Assembly (NCBI GenBank): GCA_964020975.1
Contig: OZ026629.1
Span: 48,929,864 to 48,993,863 of the forward strand
Origin: Hermodice carunculata
Taxonomy: Eukaryota; Annelida; Polychaeta; Eunicida; Amphinomidae
Reading direction: 5' to 3'
DNA: 64,000 bases
Shown: positions 1-13,900 of the stretch, in pieces
Layout: each line of letters starts with the position of its first letter
Position numbering within the stretch: the stretch's first letter is position 1
Notes under the pieces: generated by a model
What the model was told of the DNA's origin: nothing
The model's input: only the letters and a program-made list of their open reading frames with translations
Databases searched by the model: none
Translations under genes and position numbers: made by a program

Positions 1-265
1 GGGTATGCGGCTTCGGAGAAAAAGAATTTTTAAGATTCCCCCCCCCGGAAAAAATTAATAGAAAATGAAAAAAGCACTGGAGCATAACCATTTGAATAAA
101 CTGGATACAGATTCACACAAGGCACATCCTCACTAAGTATGACATTGATCTAGCCAACGGTGTTTGAGAAGAGGTTGAAAAATGTTGATGATGGATGGAC
201 AATGGACGACGATAGACGGAGGACCATCCTACAACCTCAGCTGACTAGCAAGTCGGTTGAGGTAA
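1..265. repeat. 3' part of a hairpin-ended dispersed repeat, cut by the window edge
   Basis: The stretch resembles the right half of the elements at 38119-38715 and 59459-60246. It ends in a hairpin (235-262) with arms of the CCTCAGCTGACT type, followed by GGTAAAAAC. Upstream it has the family phrases for 'catccccaccaagt' and the GGACGAC-rich stretch. Its collinear paralogous copy is at about 38480-38715. Confidence 0.6.
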
Positions 266-881
266 AAACTGATTCATGTTTTTATGCCTTATCTGGGCAT
301 TTGAAGTAGTGTTGCATCAGTAAATATCTTTGACATCAACTGAGTCTGGTACATGTATGTATTTGGCTTGAACTTGAACCAGTAAATTGATACACTGTTT
401 TATTAACACGGGGACTGAGTGTGTTCTTGGCCCTTCACTTTAATTTAGACATTACCATTTTGTTTTCATTTCTGCAATGGAATGAACTGTAATCTGTCCA
501 GTATTGTCATTTGTCATTATGTAGAATCTAGAATGGTTTACCAGTTTTGGCTGCAGTATTGATTGTCGACAGCCATTGCTACTCCACTCTACATGTAGAT
601 TCAATTATTTCACAGTGACAGTCTTTCATGTATTTATTTGGGCTCTGGAACGTACACAATACAGGAGTATTCTATACATCTGTCCCCACAAATTCTGATG
701 GCATCACTTTTGATCACTCATGTATATTCCTCATAAAATGCCGATTATGAATTTTGTCCATGTTATGTTTGATTCAAGACTTACAATATAGTTTGCTTAC
801 TCAGGTAGCATGATATGACAAAAATATGGCAATACAGAGGTACAATGAACAAGTAAACTATCACAGGGGCACATGCCAGAT
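266..881. other. TPMT-A downstream and 3' UTR region
   Basis: No separate gene is seen. The DNA is collinear with 38716-39272 and 40029-40089 downstream of TPMT-B. TPMT-B has an extra block at 39273-40028 that is absent here. Confidence 0.6.
633..638 (-). promoter_or_regulatory. candidate polyadenylation signal of TPMT-A
   Basis: AATAAA on the minus strand, about 245 bases after the TPMT-A stop. The hexamer and the surrounding words are kept in the TPMT-B downstream region at 39091-39096. Conservation between paralogues is the only support; no transcript is available. Confidence 0.4.
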
Positions 882-997
882 TCATTTACTTGAGGTGATA
901 AGATGTACTTTTTCAAAATAAGAATCAAGTCCCCATTCAGTTCTGTGGCGCTCCATCATAACATTGTGATAGTCGATTTTCTCCACTTTTTGTCCCC
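882..997 (-). CDS. TPMT: TPMT-A coding exon 8 (terminal)
   Basis: This 116-base terminal exon encodes [20 protein letters not shown] then [17 protein letters not shown] and a TGA stop. It matches human [20 protein letters not shown] and its C-terminal FEKLYLLTEK. R216 sits at the position of human R226. The acceptor is TTTGTAG|GGGGAC. Confidence 0.93.
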
Positions 998-1864
998 CTA
1001 CAAAAACAAATCAGAAGTACAGACCATGTACAGTACACTCAAATCTAACAATATTTGATTCTTTCAGTTACTATAATGTGTTTCAAATATTGGAATTAAA
1101 CTTGCATTTATTGTCTCATGAATAAAATAAGTCATCGCCATCTAATGAATTGGCGTGTGCTTTCCTACATGCAACCCAATCACTCTGCTGGGAAAATTGT
1201 GATTCAACTTTTTGCTCCTAAGATTTCACTCCCACTTTACAGACAGTTTCCATACTTTGATGCCCTTCCCCCATTTCAAAGACAGTTCAATAGCTCTCCT
1301 ATGTGAATGTTTGGCATTTAGCACCAAGGAAAGCTGTTGACCCAGGAAATACAAAATGCTTTTGAAGTGCGAACCATTGAAACACTAGAGGCCTGTGTGA
1401 ACAGCCCAGCATCAGATGACCTTGCTATATAGAACCCAGAATATGTCTCAAATTGAGATGGAGTGGTTTGAGCTTAACCTACAGCTTGAACTGGACTAAC
1501 ATGAGCAGCTACTATATGGACATGAATAACCCAGATAATATGTAACTTAGTGACCTAGTTTCAGCAAGATCCCATTTGGACACCTTTCAAGACCATTTTT
1601 AGGAGCATGCTTTCTTAAACTGTATTCCAAAAACTTTATTAGCATTATTTTCCCATCATTAAATATGTCATAGTAATATATATATACAGTTGTACCTGGC
1701 TCGAGAGACTCCTCGGAGAGACCGCATATATTTTTTTAAGACCACACTCTCAGAACACTGTGCTATCTTTTCCATCTTATCATACCTCTACTGCAAGACC
1801 ACCTGTTGTAAGAGATCACAGTTTCACCTACCCTAGGTGTAGCCTCTCAAGACAGGGACTACTC

Positions 1865-1959
<95 letters not shown>

Positions 1960-4900
1960 TGACCCAGAATTATAACTAGTTCAATTGCCTCAGGGGGTAA
2001 CCATGTACCAAATTTGAGCGAATTGTGTCGAGGCATTTGTGCAATATCAAGGTAACAAGCAATGACACAACAGAAGGCTCAATATGTGGATGGACAAACA
2101 ACCCAAATGGGAGACATAAGAGGACAGAACTTTCTACCATAGGTTTCATTTTATATCTTAACTTGTACCATACTTAATTTGTTTGCTTGTGACAATCAAT
2201 TTTTTTTTCAATAACATTGATACCCATGCCTTAGTGTTCACTTGCCTTGGACTTAACTGGTTTATGAGTACCTTGAGAATTTTTTTTTCTTTTTTTTAAT
2301 AATGACAATTAAGGCCAATGCAAGTGACCCTATGTCCTTGGGAATAAAGGCTAGATGACCCAAATAGATTCTCAACCCAGGGCTCATCGATAAAGAGTTC
2401 GACTGTATTGTAAGGAAACAAAATTCACATAAGTAACCTTATGACATAAATTCAAAGATGACCGATATGTTATCACAACCTAAGTCTCAATTAAGTTTTT
2501 AACTGGACCAAGTTTCAGGAGGGTGGTCATGTTCTTCAGCTTTTATTACACAAAAACTACACTCAAGTAAGTGACTTTGTGACCTCGTGAACTAGGTCAA
2601 GGTGATCCACATATGATCCTAATCTTATCTGACCTAGCCACATAATTCCACCAAGTTTCAAGCTTTGTTATGTTCTTCAGGTCTTTTTGCGTAAAACAAA
2701 ATTCATGTGAGTGACCCCGTAGCCTCAGAATTTATCAATTTTGTGGCATAAAATACTTAATTGCAGCCAAAAGATATTTGGGGGATCCTTAGTCTCGTCT
2801 ACTTATAAGTATCCCAGAGTTCTTAAAGAGGTTACTTCCCCTGGCTGCCTCCTTTTACTAAGTTTTTCACACTCTCCTTTTGTCTACTCTCTGTAATCCA
2901 AATTCAAATCAGTCATTACCCGAAAGTCGATGTGACAAGACTATGTCAGAGAGTCTGGTGCAAAACAGCAAGTAGTCGACACGCATCGTAAAATTCGTAT
3001 TTCAGGTGTGCCCAATTTCATGGGCTGTCGTATATCAGTACAGGCAGGTCTAAAAGTAAATGCTTGGCAAGTTGCCCTGGACGAGCAGCAATATCAAGAC
3101 CTGGAAATTTGTGAATTGCTGGAATTTGGTTTCCCAGTTGGGTACACTTCAACAAGCCTTCCTTGCTCTGCTCTTCTGCTAGGAATCATGGCAAGGCATA
3201 CGCCTTTGCCGGGCAGGTTGATCAGTTTATAATACAGGAAGTCAGTCTGGGAGCCACACTTGGCCCCGTCAGATGCTCTGATAATACCAATCTGCACATC
3301 CCCAATAAGCACTGCTGAGAAAAAAGATTCTCAAAACCGACGGGTCATTCTCAACCTTTCTTGTCCGCAGGGCAACTCTGTGAACGATGGTATCCCTAAG
3401 GACACCTACAAAGGGTTACCTGCAAAACTCGAATTCCCCTCCATTGACAATCTTACCGACCGCATGGTTGAGCTGGGTCCTGGCTGTCAATTGTACAAGC
3501 GAGATCTAGCTTGGGCATACAGACAAATCCCCATAGATCCCAGGGATCTCCACCTTCTGGGCTATTCTTGGAGGGGGGGCATTTTTGTGGACCACGTTTT
3601 AACCTCCGGGTTAAGGTCAGCAGCGATGTGCTGCCAGCGGACAACAAATGCCGTGGCTTTCCTTCACCGGAAAGCAGGGTTTTTTGTTGTCAATTATCTG
3701 GATGACTTTGGGGGAGCAGAAAAAGGGAAGGCAGCCACACAGGGTTTTAACTGCCTGAAAAGTCTGCTCCAGGAGTTAGGACTGGAGGAGTCGGAGGAGA
3801 AGGCAGTCGCCTAAAGTTACCAAATGATATTTCTCGGTATCTTGCTCAACACACAAGATATGACCATGGCCGTCCCAGGTGATAAACTAAAAGAAATAAA
3901 ACAGTCCCTTCGGGCCTGGCTTGGTAAGTCCGAGGCATCGAGGAGAGAAATGCAGTCCATAATAGGAAAACTGCAGTTCGCAGCTCGCGGCGTCAGACCA
4001 GGTAGAGTCTTCATCGCTCGTATGCTCGAGCACCTAAGAAACATCTCGCAGCTACCGCTAGACAAGAAATCAGACCTGCCTGTGTCCTTTTTGAGAGATA
4101 TAAAGTGGTGGGCAAAATTTATGGAGACTTTTAATGGTGTCTCCATTATTTCGCAAGAGGATTGGTCTGACCCTGATGTAGTTTTTGCCAGCGACACATG
4201 CCTTGTTGGTTGCGGGGTCACTCGGGGGACTCGTTTTTCCACAGTAGCTACCCCAGGGGCATCCGGGAAATGGGGCTTCACATAAACGCCCTTGAGATGC
4301 TCATGGTGGTCGTAGCCCTAAAGCTTTGGGGTAGTCGGCTCACTGGCAAAAAATTGCGCATTTTTTGCGACAATCTAACATCAGTACAGATCATAAACGC
4401 GGGCCGGGCTAGAGACACTTTTCTAGCAGCCTGTGCAAGAGAAATCGCATATCTCGCAGCACGAAATGCATTCCAAATAATGTTCACCTGACATCCGAGG
4501 AGAACAGGTTGGCAGACCTACTCTCCCTATGGGAAGTGGAACCCGGGAACCAGAGAAAGTTCTTCACAGCTTCAGGTCTTGACCTGGGGGGGGGGGGGGT
4601 GAATTGCAGGTGCCATCTTATTACTTTAAGTTATCAAACAGCTGGTAAATATCGCATGTTTTCTGCTTTCAGATGGGCAGAAGAGACGGTTAGAGAAAGA
4701 TGTAAGAAATTCCCAATGTAAGGCCTTCGCCCAAGGTACTACCAAAAATTTGTTCGAGCAATGGCATTCTTATTTCCTATTTTGTTTTTATTTTGAGTTG
4801 GTCCCATTACCTGCCTCAGTGTCTAACATTTGTTTGTTCACACAGTTTCTCAGTAGAACTTTCAAGAGTGTGTCGTCCATTAGAAATTATATTAATGGAG

Positions 4901-7900
4901 TTCGAGTATTGCATTCCTTGTTAGATCTAGTTTTTAACTGTTTGTCAGAATTCCAGTACAAGTTACTGATAAAAGGTATCGCCAGTTAAACCCACACTGC
5001 CTGAAAAGGGCACACCCGATCACCCCAGAACTTCTCATTAAGCTATACTCAGTTCTGGATTTCTCAAAAGCTTTACATGTGGCCTGCTGGGCCACTTACT
5101 TGCTTACATTTTTCTTGATGGCCCGCAAGTCAAATATGGTTCCAGCTAGTCTTTCAAACTACACATCTGGAAAACATTTGAGTCGAAGGGATATTGTCCT
5201 AGGCGATGCAGGTTTACTCATCTACATTAAGTGGTCCAAAACTAATCAGTTTGGTGACAGGAAGCTCGTTTTTCCTGTCGTTCAAATTCCAGGTTCTATT
5301 CTCTGCCCAGTCACAGCGTACAAAAAGTTACTCAGCCTTCAAAAGGCAAAACCAGAGGCCCCCGCCTTTTTATTCAAGGGTTCACCCAGACCACAATGTC
5401 TAACAGAATTCACATTTGTACAAGTCCTAAGAGACTCAATCAATAATAACTTCCTTAGGTTCTCTAGCTTCATTTCTAATTGCATGTATTTTAATTATTA
5501 TTGCTTGTCAGTTCCCAATATCACAAAGAATATGAAAGGTTCACTGCTGTACAGCTGGTTACAAAGTTCCCAGTTGTATGTGCACATAACACAAGGTAAT
5601 TGATTGTATGTCATGAGACTATGAATGGAGGTGTTTATTTCAGACCATGCAGCATTCTAATGTTAAAATGCAAGTTTCTTTGGAAGGAACTTCCATAGAC
5701 TGATGCAACAGCAAAGGAACAAGGTTTGAGCTTGTAAAGGGCCTCCTGGTTCTGTATAGGGAACATCAACACTTTTGTATTTATCATACATTTAATGATC
5801 GGCTTTAATGAGTTGATGAGATGGATGAAATTTCATTACAGCCTTATAGCATGTTTTTTCAGGTTCAGGCTGTCAGCTTGTCAGAATGCCAATACGTAAT
5901 TATAAATCTCTTTTTCAACTGCAGGCAGTCATTGGTCCCCAGGGGTTATTTAAGTTATTGCACCTAACTGTGTTTACTTTCCTCAGTTATTTCATACTCA
6001 CACATGTTGTAAACCCTAGGGACCTTTGACAGACATTTATTAACTGCCAAGATCCAATAAAAGAATGAAAATACATCACCTTTCCTTCTGTCTTTCATGT
6101 TAATTAATTCTTTACATTGGTAATCAACCATTACATGATGTTTCTCTTCAAATCCACAGGGTAAACCTCAGTCCATTCTCTTCCAAATTCACAGGCTCCG
6201 CAATTATGCCATGATGACACATATACAAACCTAACTCAGGTCTGACACCTACAGAGACACTCCTACTCCATTTCACAAACTTTTACTGACTTCTTCAAGA
6301 GTTATCACACTGAACCAAAAGTGTTGCGGCAGTAGTGGAGGAGTTCAAGGAAAGAAGACCAAACAAGCATCAAAACAATACAGTTTGCCGTACAGAACCA
6401 TAACCAGGAAAATACAATCACAATGTACAAATGTCGTGCAGACCAAGTCAAGCTACATTCCCACCAAATTTGAGAACAGTCCAGCATGTGGCTTGGAAGA
6501 AGTTGAAAAATTACAAAAAACACACAAGCATTCATCAAAACAATGGGAAATTGCAGCACCACCTCCACCTGGAGGCAACTAGGTATATAATACAACAGCA
6601 AGTAGTAAGCAATGTACATGTATTACCTCAGCTTAGCTAGGATTCGTATGAGATAGAACCAAATTTCATGTACCAGTGGTTATTATGTATTCAGATCAGA
6701 ACATGATTTTGAACATTTACTTAGGGTTTAGCAAAACATCTCAAAATCCTTACCAAACAACTCAGCTATCTCCTCTTCTGACACATAATGTGGTGGACCT
6801 GAAATGATTACATATGCATTAATACAGATTATTCTATGTTTGAGGGTGAATTATCATTTTCTACAGTGAAATCCAAAAGTGGCAAGTTACTGTAGATCAC
6901 ATGACCTAAACATTGTTACAACTAAATTGTGATGCACCTGCATCAGTCACATAGTGCATTAGCATTATAGACAAAATCTGGTGTTACAAGGGATGTTTTG
7001 ATCATACATGTATGCCACATGTGACGTGGAATAACTATGATGAAGGTAAACAAACATGGCACCCCAGGTCAGCATTGAAGCAGGCCAAGAGCATATTTTT
7101 TGTGATGAATACCCGGTTAAACATACATGGAGCATAAAGAAAATCTTGGTTCGAGAGGGAGTTCCTATTATTTTCTCACTCAGGATCCTTGTTTGTAGGG
7201 AAAATCACACATGACCTGCAGTCACTCATGATTTTCCCATATAAGATTATAAGATTCTCCACAATCATTTTATGCTGTGATGGGGGCGGGGGGGGGGGGG
7301 GGAGGGCATCACCTACTCAACATCAGGGCAGGTGTGTGCCTCGGACTTTTTTATACAATACCCTATCTTAATCCTACACCAGATGTAAAAAGGTACCCTT
7401 TCTTAATCCTGTAATGTGTTGAGAGGAGTGCTGCATTGGTGCATCCTTATCCAGGTGTGTACATTTTGGGGAGCCTGTTCTAATCCTGGGAGTAATGAAA
7501 ACAGGGTCTTTCCAGCAGTACATACCCAGTACAATCCTACATGGAAGTACCCCACCCCCACACCCACACCCGGGGCTGTGATAATCTACTGAAAAAAGCT
7601 TCATCTAAGGAAATTAACGTTCACATTTTTACAATTTTTGACATCAGGTATTCTTGGGGGAGAGGGGGAGGGATATTCTTATGATTTGCAAGAATTTTGT
7701 TTTGGTTGGTCAAGCTTCAAGCTGACTGGACAGGTTACATGTACACATAAGCTGAAGGAAATCCTGACATTTTAAATGAACACGTGTCTGCAATACTTCA
7801 TAGCAAATAGTCAGTTCTGGGTTAACAGTCCAATCCAATGCTTGAATCCTGTAGCCACTAAAAAACTGACAATGTTATAATAGTGCATCTAAAAATGCAG

Positions 7901-10900
7901 CAAAATCAAGCAACTTCATAGAATGTCTCACCTCCATACAAAGCTGGATTAAAATCAAATGTAGCTAGCAGGTAGCAAGTTCCTGGGTTCATGATGGCCA
8001 CTATCAGGTCACGGTATCTGAAATGATAAGCTGGTTATAAACTTCTATTGCTTGACACTACAACCGCATGAAGTACCTGTGGCAGAACGGCAGAAATTTA
8101 AGAACATGTCCAGGTAGTCCATCTCAGTGAGTGCCAAGGTTAACTACCATCCGGCACCTTTACTTATTGAAAGAAAAACAGTGCAAGAGGTAGGCTTTCC
8201 ATCTAGAGGAACACCTTTAACTGTCACCTGGCACCTTTACGTCTTGAGCAAACAAAACAGTAAGAGCACATTGTGTTAATTTTTGTTATTTTTTATCTAG
8301 CACCTTTACTTATTGAACAAACAAGAGGGCAAAGGCCCAGTGTTTTCATCTTATTTATTTTTCATTTAGGAACTATATTTGTACAAGAACAAGGGAATAT
8401 GACCCCATTGTGTTAAATTTTCTTTAATTTTTATATCCTGTGAATTCATATAATTTTGTTGTATTCTTATTTTCATTTATTTCGCTGATGATTTAAAAAC
8501 CGTTAAATTAAGAACACAGAGAAAAGAGTTTTTTAGCGTGGCATTGATTGAAAGTTATACTAAAAGTGTGAATTTAAAGTTTCAGTGAAAGGTCCAAAGT
8601 GCAAAAACTGTGAAAATAAATGCCATTGAAAATAAATGTATTCATAGTAGCACCCATATTGTTGAAGAAACAAGGAAGCAAGAGCCCATTCTGTTCCTTT
8701 GTCTCTAGTTTGGATAGCACTAGCCCCTTAGGTCTTCCACCCGCAAAAAGCAGCAGCAACATTTTAGGTAAGCACTCCCCCCCCTTCCACCCCATCCCCA
8801 TACATGGACTCCCATCTGGCAACATGGCAGCACATCACGAGAACTATCCTGTACCATAGCGTCACTCCTTCAGCTTGAATTTGCCTGACTAAGTTACTTT
8901 TAGGCAGACAATATTTGTAATGTACAAAATTTTGACTAGAAAAAAGAGGTTCTTATTGCCTGTCACCAATTTTCATTCACATGGTTTATAACCAACTTCC
9001 AGTTCTCACCAACAACTGCTGGTTTTAACAACCAACTCAGGCCATGGCTTTTTATAACCAATTATCGGTTCTCATTACGGACTACCTGAGCTGGTTTTTA
9101 AGGTGTGGTGATCTGGGATTATGCAAAGTATCTTATTCTTCAAGTTTTCACAAATCACTGTCTTTAAGCTCATACACAAGTTGTTAAAATCAGATCCAAA
9201 ATTTTAAAGTGATAATGTATAGTAGTAGTAGTAGTAGTAAATTTTTCATTGACACAATGCAATATAATTGACATTGGTTATAATAAACCTGGGGAAAGCC
9301 AACGTGTCCATTATAATTCAGATAATATAGCAATTTTACTTAGGACGCATGCAATCTTTTTTCAACTAATCTACTTGGCAACTGATACTTTCTCAAGCAT
9401 AAAATAGAGCAATTTAGGTTGCTTAAAAATAATGAAAACTTATGACATTAATACGCTCACATAGAAAATAAAATGTTCGGATCTATGATTTTATGTCCTC
9501 TATTTCATATCTGCTCAAGTCTGATTTTGAATTAATTAGCACTGAGAGATTCAGCTCTCGACAATACCACATAGAAGTAAGAACATAATGTCATAGCATT
9601 TTCAGAATCATTCAAATTTTGTACAGAGGTAAAAGAGAGATCAGTGTATCGGTCTCTGATGGTAGATAATAGAGGGCAATAAAGAACAATATGCTTCTCA
9701 TTCTGAATTTCGCCACATGGACAGAGTCTCTCTTCCTGTGGGATTCTAGACCACCTCCCTGTTTCGATTTTTAGTCTATGTGAACCCACTCTTAGCCTCG
9801 TAAAGGCTTTCGGCTTGTGTTCTGGAATCACATTTTGTTTGTAGATTTTGTGTACTAACAAGTCCGGGTTAAGTGTGACATACATTTATCTTCGAGAGGA
9901 AGTAGAATTTTGCATTGATAGTTCTCTGGCGACCTTTTCTGATGCAACGGGGTGCTCCCCAGCCGCTTCTAACCTTGACAAGTAGAGTCCCATCGGGCTT
10001 TTACATTGTTTAGCAAGTCTTATAGCTTTAGCTAATGCACTGTTCCCGAAGTTATCAAGCGATTTTACTTTTTTAAGAAAATCAGTTTGTCGTGATTTAA
10101 CAAGGGATTTCAAACTGGGTTCTCCTGTTTCAACATAAATAATGTCGTTGCATGTCTGGGGCCTAACGCCAGCTAGGGTCTTCAGTGTTGACAAATAGGG
10201 TCTTTCTGCACAATGTAGGTTTTCTGTTAGCCATGACTCGCATCCATATAATATAGAGCTTGTGAGAGCACTATTCCACACAAGGCGTTTCACTTGATAA
10301 GGAGCATCTTCATTATTGTAGCAGAAGGAAACAAATTTTTGGACATGTTTTTCTTTTCCGTGAATATGACCTTCCACTTGGTGTTGAATGGGAGAATTTG
10401 ATATAGGTGTTCCAAGATGTATATGGAACGTTACCCTTTTTATTACAATATTGTCAATAATGAAAGGTTCATCATCTTCTGTATTGACCCCCAAGTACTC
10501 TGATTTTATAGGATGCACCTCTTGATCAATGTCTCGTGCAGAGCCTATAATCAGTCTCAGTTTTTCAATCATTGCAGCCCTTGTGGTAGCAATCACTACG
10601 GTGTCATCCATCAACAAAAGTACAGCAAGATTTTCCAAGAAACCACCCATACAATACTGATTCACATCCCTGATAGTTTTGTTTATGTAAAATGTGAACA
10701 GGGAACAGCTAGATGGGCTCCCCTGCCGTACCCCTACATTGGAATTAAATTCTTCTCCCCCAATAATACCTTTTGTTTGAATCAGTGTTTGGCCGAAAGC
10801 CCCGAGAATTTTTTTTTTTTTTTTTTTTTTTTTTACCACAACCACTTTCTGCTAACATATGCAGCAATTTACTGCCGTTAACCTTGTCATATGCTTTTTT

Positions 10901-13900
10901 GTAGTCGAGGAACACAATATACAAACTCTTTCTTGTTTTTCTTGCTACATCAATGAGCAATCTTGTAGTTAAAATTTGCTCAGCGCAGCCCCGGCTCTTT
11001 TGGCAGCCCACCTGTTCCATGTCAGGTTTAAACCATTGGATAAAGCGATCATTTTTAAGACCGTGTCATAAACCTTGGCTAGGGCAACCAGGATGCTTGT
11101 ACCTCTATAATTCCCCACGTCCATTCTAGCACCTTTTTTGAAAATTGTGAAAACTTGAGCTAAGTGCCAGGTAAGTGGGTACTGTCCTTTATCATCAAAG
11201 ATTCTGTTGAACAAATATGTAAGAAGTATAATCCATTCATCAGGTAGAGATTTCAGAATTCCTGGTGGAATACCGTCTATGCCAGCAGCTTTATTTCGTT
11301 TTAACTTCTTTGTTGCTAACTCTACTTCTTCAAAGCGGATTGGATCATCTAATACTGGCATGTATACATCGACTTCCGGAATGATTATTTCTGTTTGTTG
11401 CTCAGTTTGCGTGGTATTTAACAATGATTCAAAGTGGGTCTTAAATTCGACATCTGTTGGTTTGTTCTGTTCACACTTTGGAGTGTCAAACTCCCCATTC
11501 CAACCAACGGCCTGCCAAATTTTCTTCGAGTCCTTTTCTGGTAATAGAAATTTCCATCTTTCTGTTGCATTTTCCGGGGATCCTTGATTTGTGGTATTGT
11601 TCCTAGTTGGATTTTTTGCTTCGACACATGTTTCATATATAGTCTTTGTTATCTTTGAATAAAGTGTATCTGGTTGTGCTAAATCTAAATCCCACAAACT
11701 ATCCGTTCTAGGAAGAAGCGCACTGAAAATTTCCTGGTTGATTGACTGAAATTTGATACATTTGACCTTTCTCGACGGATGTAGACCTAGATTTGCGTAG
11801 GATCCTAAAAGTCTGGCTCTATCGAAGACAAGCGAAGGGGTGTAAGGTTTTATTTTCATTTCCATTATCAACCCTCCACAATGAACTTGGTGATGTAAGG
11901 AAAGGCTTCTTTAGAGCATATGGCCCAGTCAATTTGAGATATCCACCGCCCTTTCTGGTGGAAAGTTAGCCCCCTGCCAAACTCTATACCCTGATACTTT
12001 AAATGATTTAAAGTTTGTAATTTCAGTGATTTACACAAAGATACTAAAGCATTTCCGTGTCCATTAGTACCCTTGTCTGGGTTTTCACCATAACGATTAT
12101 CGGGGTTTTGAAACACACATAGATCTGGAATTCTTGCATTAAAGTCCCCAAGCATCACAGGTATCTTTTCGGAAGTGATAATGTGTTCTTTGATACAGGC
12201 AAATGATGTAGGATCGAAAAATGGCGATTCTTTTGGGGCAATGTAGCAAGCATCAAAAAGGAACATTGGTAATAATGAAATGTGAAACCATAGCTGGTTT
12301 TTCTGAAGGCTCATGTTGGATATGTATTGCCAAATTTTATCCTTACACAATACTGCAACTCCTCCACGATGCTCTACACCTGAAATAACTGGGCTTCTTA
12401 TTACTTTGAAACCCGGCACTGAAAAAGGGAAACTTGATTTCAACTCAATAAGAATTATTATATCGAATTTTTGTATGAATTGTAGACAGTTTTCATCTTC
12501 TAATTTGGATAGGCCTCCAGTGATATTCAGTGACAGAAATGTCAAATTTTGGCTTTCCCCACCTAGTGAAAAAAGGTAGGTTTGAAGCGATAAATAACAA
12601 GATCATCAACAAGAACTTGTCTGCTAGTTTGATCGTATCTGACGTTTTTTCCTTGGTTCTCTGGTTTTGATTTCTCTGTATTAGTCACCTCACGTAATCT
12701 TTGGAACTCCTTTCTAATCATGGGGTGGGTGTCTTTCTTTATGAAAATCTTTTTGAAGATGTCACCACATTCTTTCAGTTTCTTGGCATCTTCCAAGAAA
12801 TATTTTCTGTCCAAGGGATTCGATAGCTTGACCTTGAGTGGACGATTGCGTCTTTCGTTTGGAATACCGATTCTTTCTAACTTAACAAATTGAGTCTGTG
12901 ATTTATCAATTTTTCGAAGTATCAGCTTGCACTTGTCATCATCTGTTGCAAACACACTATTCTCCAATCGTATGTCTGTTTCTGGTACTCCTGTTATGAT
13001 GAGATTTTCAGCCCGTTTATCTGCTTCAAGACTTTCTAAATATCTTTGATGTTGCATAAGTGCTTGGGTAAGTTGCTTGTTTTCCTACTTGAGCTTATGA
13101 ATGTCTTTTGGCTGTGATTCTTTTTCGGACCTAACTTCCTTCAGTTCTCTCAAAATCTCGTCTAGCTTCTTTTATATGTTTGAATGTTGCTGGTTGGGCA
13201 CATTATCAGCGGCAATTGTGGTCTTTAGTGCTTTTTGCAGCTCATCTTTATTGAGTCTGGCGAGTTCGATTGATGATAATGTACGCACTGCTTCTAAATC
13301 ATTCAAGTCTTTGTCTGTCGGCATGTCTGACCGGTTGAAATGTGGTTATTCATGCAAACTATTAGTGAACAACTAGTTAACCCAGCTTTTTTATGTTAGA
13401 AACTACAAACCGCAAGATAAGCCTAGAGGGTAATAGCCCGAAACACTGTTTTATTGTAGTTTCAACGTTAGGCCAGGGCCTAGACCTGAAGGCCGCTCGG
13501 TACGCTGACAATAGCGTCACGTGACAGTAACTATGTTTTGTCCATAGATCATAACGTATAAATGATGAAACTTTAAAAAACGTCCGTTTTCGTAGCCTGT
13601 AATCCGTGAAATTGACCCTGAGTGTTCCCCATGCCTTTATAAAATCCTAATCCATTTTGTTTGTTAAGACACACAGTAAATCCAATGTTTGCAAAGTTTT
13701 CCGGAGAGAAGACTTGGAGACAACTCCTATCATTGGCGCATGCGCCGTCCTACATGTACATGAAGCGTAATCAGGCACAGGTGTCACACTTCTGAGTTCT
13801 GCAATCTATTTTTGGAATGAAAGCTCTCTTTACAAGAAAGTCATGAAATATCATACTCACTTTTTTCCAATCAAATATATGCTGTACACAGTAAAAGCTC

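Larger units (their letters stand above)
2733..6201 (+). mobile_element. DIRS-order tyrosine-recombinase retrotransposon relic (third lineage)
   Basis: A fossil. It holds reverse transcriptase (about 3260-3820, with VNYLDDF), connection/RNase H (3824-4490, with FLGILLNT and VFASD) and tyrosine recombinase (about 4750-5600, with MARKSNMV and [11 protein letters not shown]). The protein style ([25 protein letters not shown]) differs from the other two tyrosine-recombinase elements of the window. The paralogous intron lacks it: TPMT-B reads straight through at 48168, which defines the insert within an AATT word. It is antisense to TPMT-A, is clearly broken, with several breaks, and I could not find terminal repeats. 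Confidence 0.8.
9222..13750 (-). mobile_element. LINE (APE-type non-LTR retrotransposon), near full length, in TPMT-A intron 5
   Basis: It carries ORF1 (12563-13324), APE endonuclease (11868-12545), reverse transcriptase (9886-11871) and a cysteine-bearing C-terminal domain (9532-9885). The 3' end is a short (ACT)n tail, seen as (TAG)n on the plus strand at about 9221-9240. TPMT-B lacks it at 52270, where the collinear DNA reads through GACAATGTATACATGTAC. It lies in the same orientation as the gene. Tail type, ORF1 style and C-terminal domain point to a CR1/L2/jockey-like group; I cannot fix the clade. Confidence 0.9.

Noticed and set aside
1760-1975. Open frames of alternating Tyr-Ile on both strands
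   Set aside because: Produced by the (TA)n microsatellite; no start context or conservation in the paralogue.
3817-4281. 154-codon frame antisense to the relic RNase H region
   Set aside because: Shadow frame; the plus strand carries the recognisable RNase H motifs.
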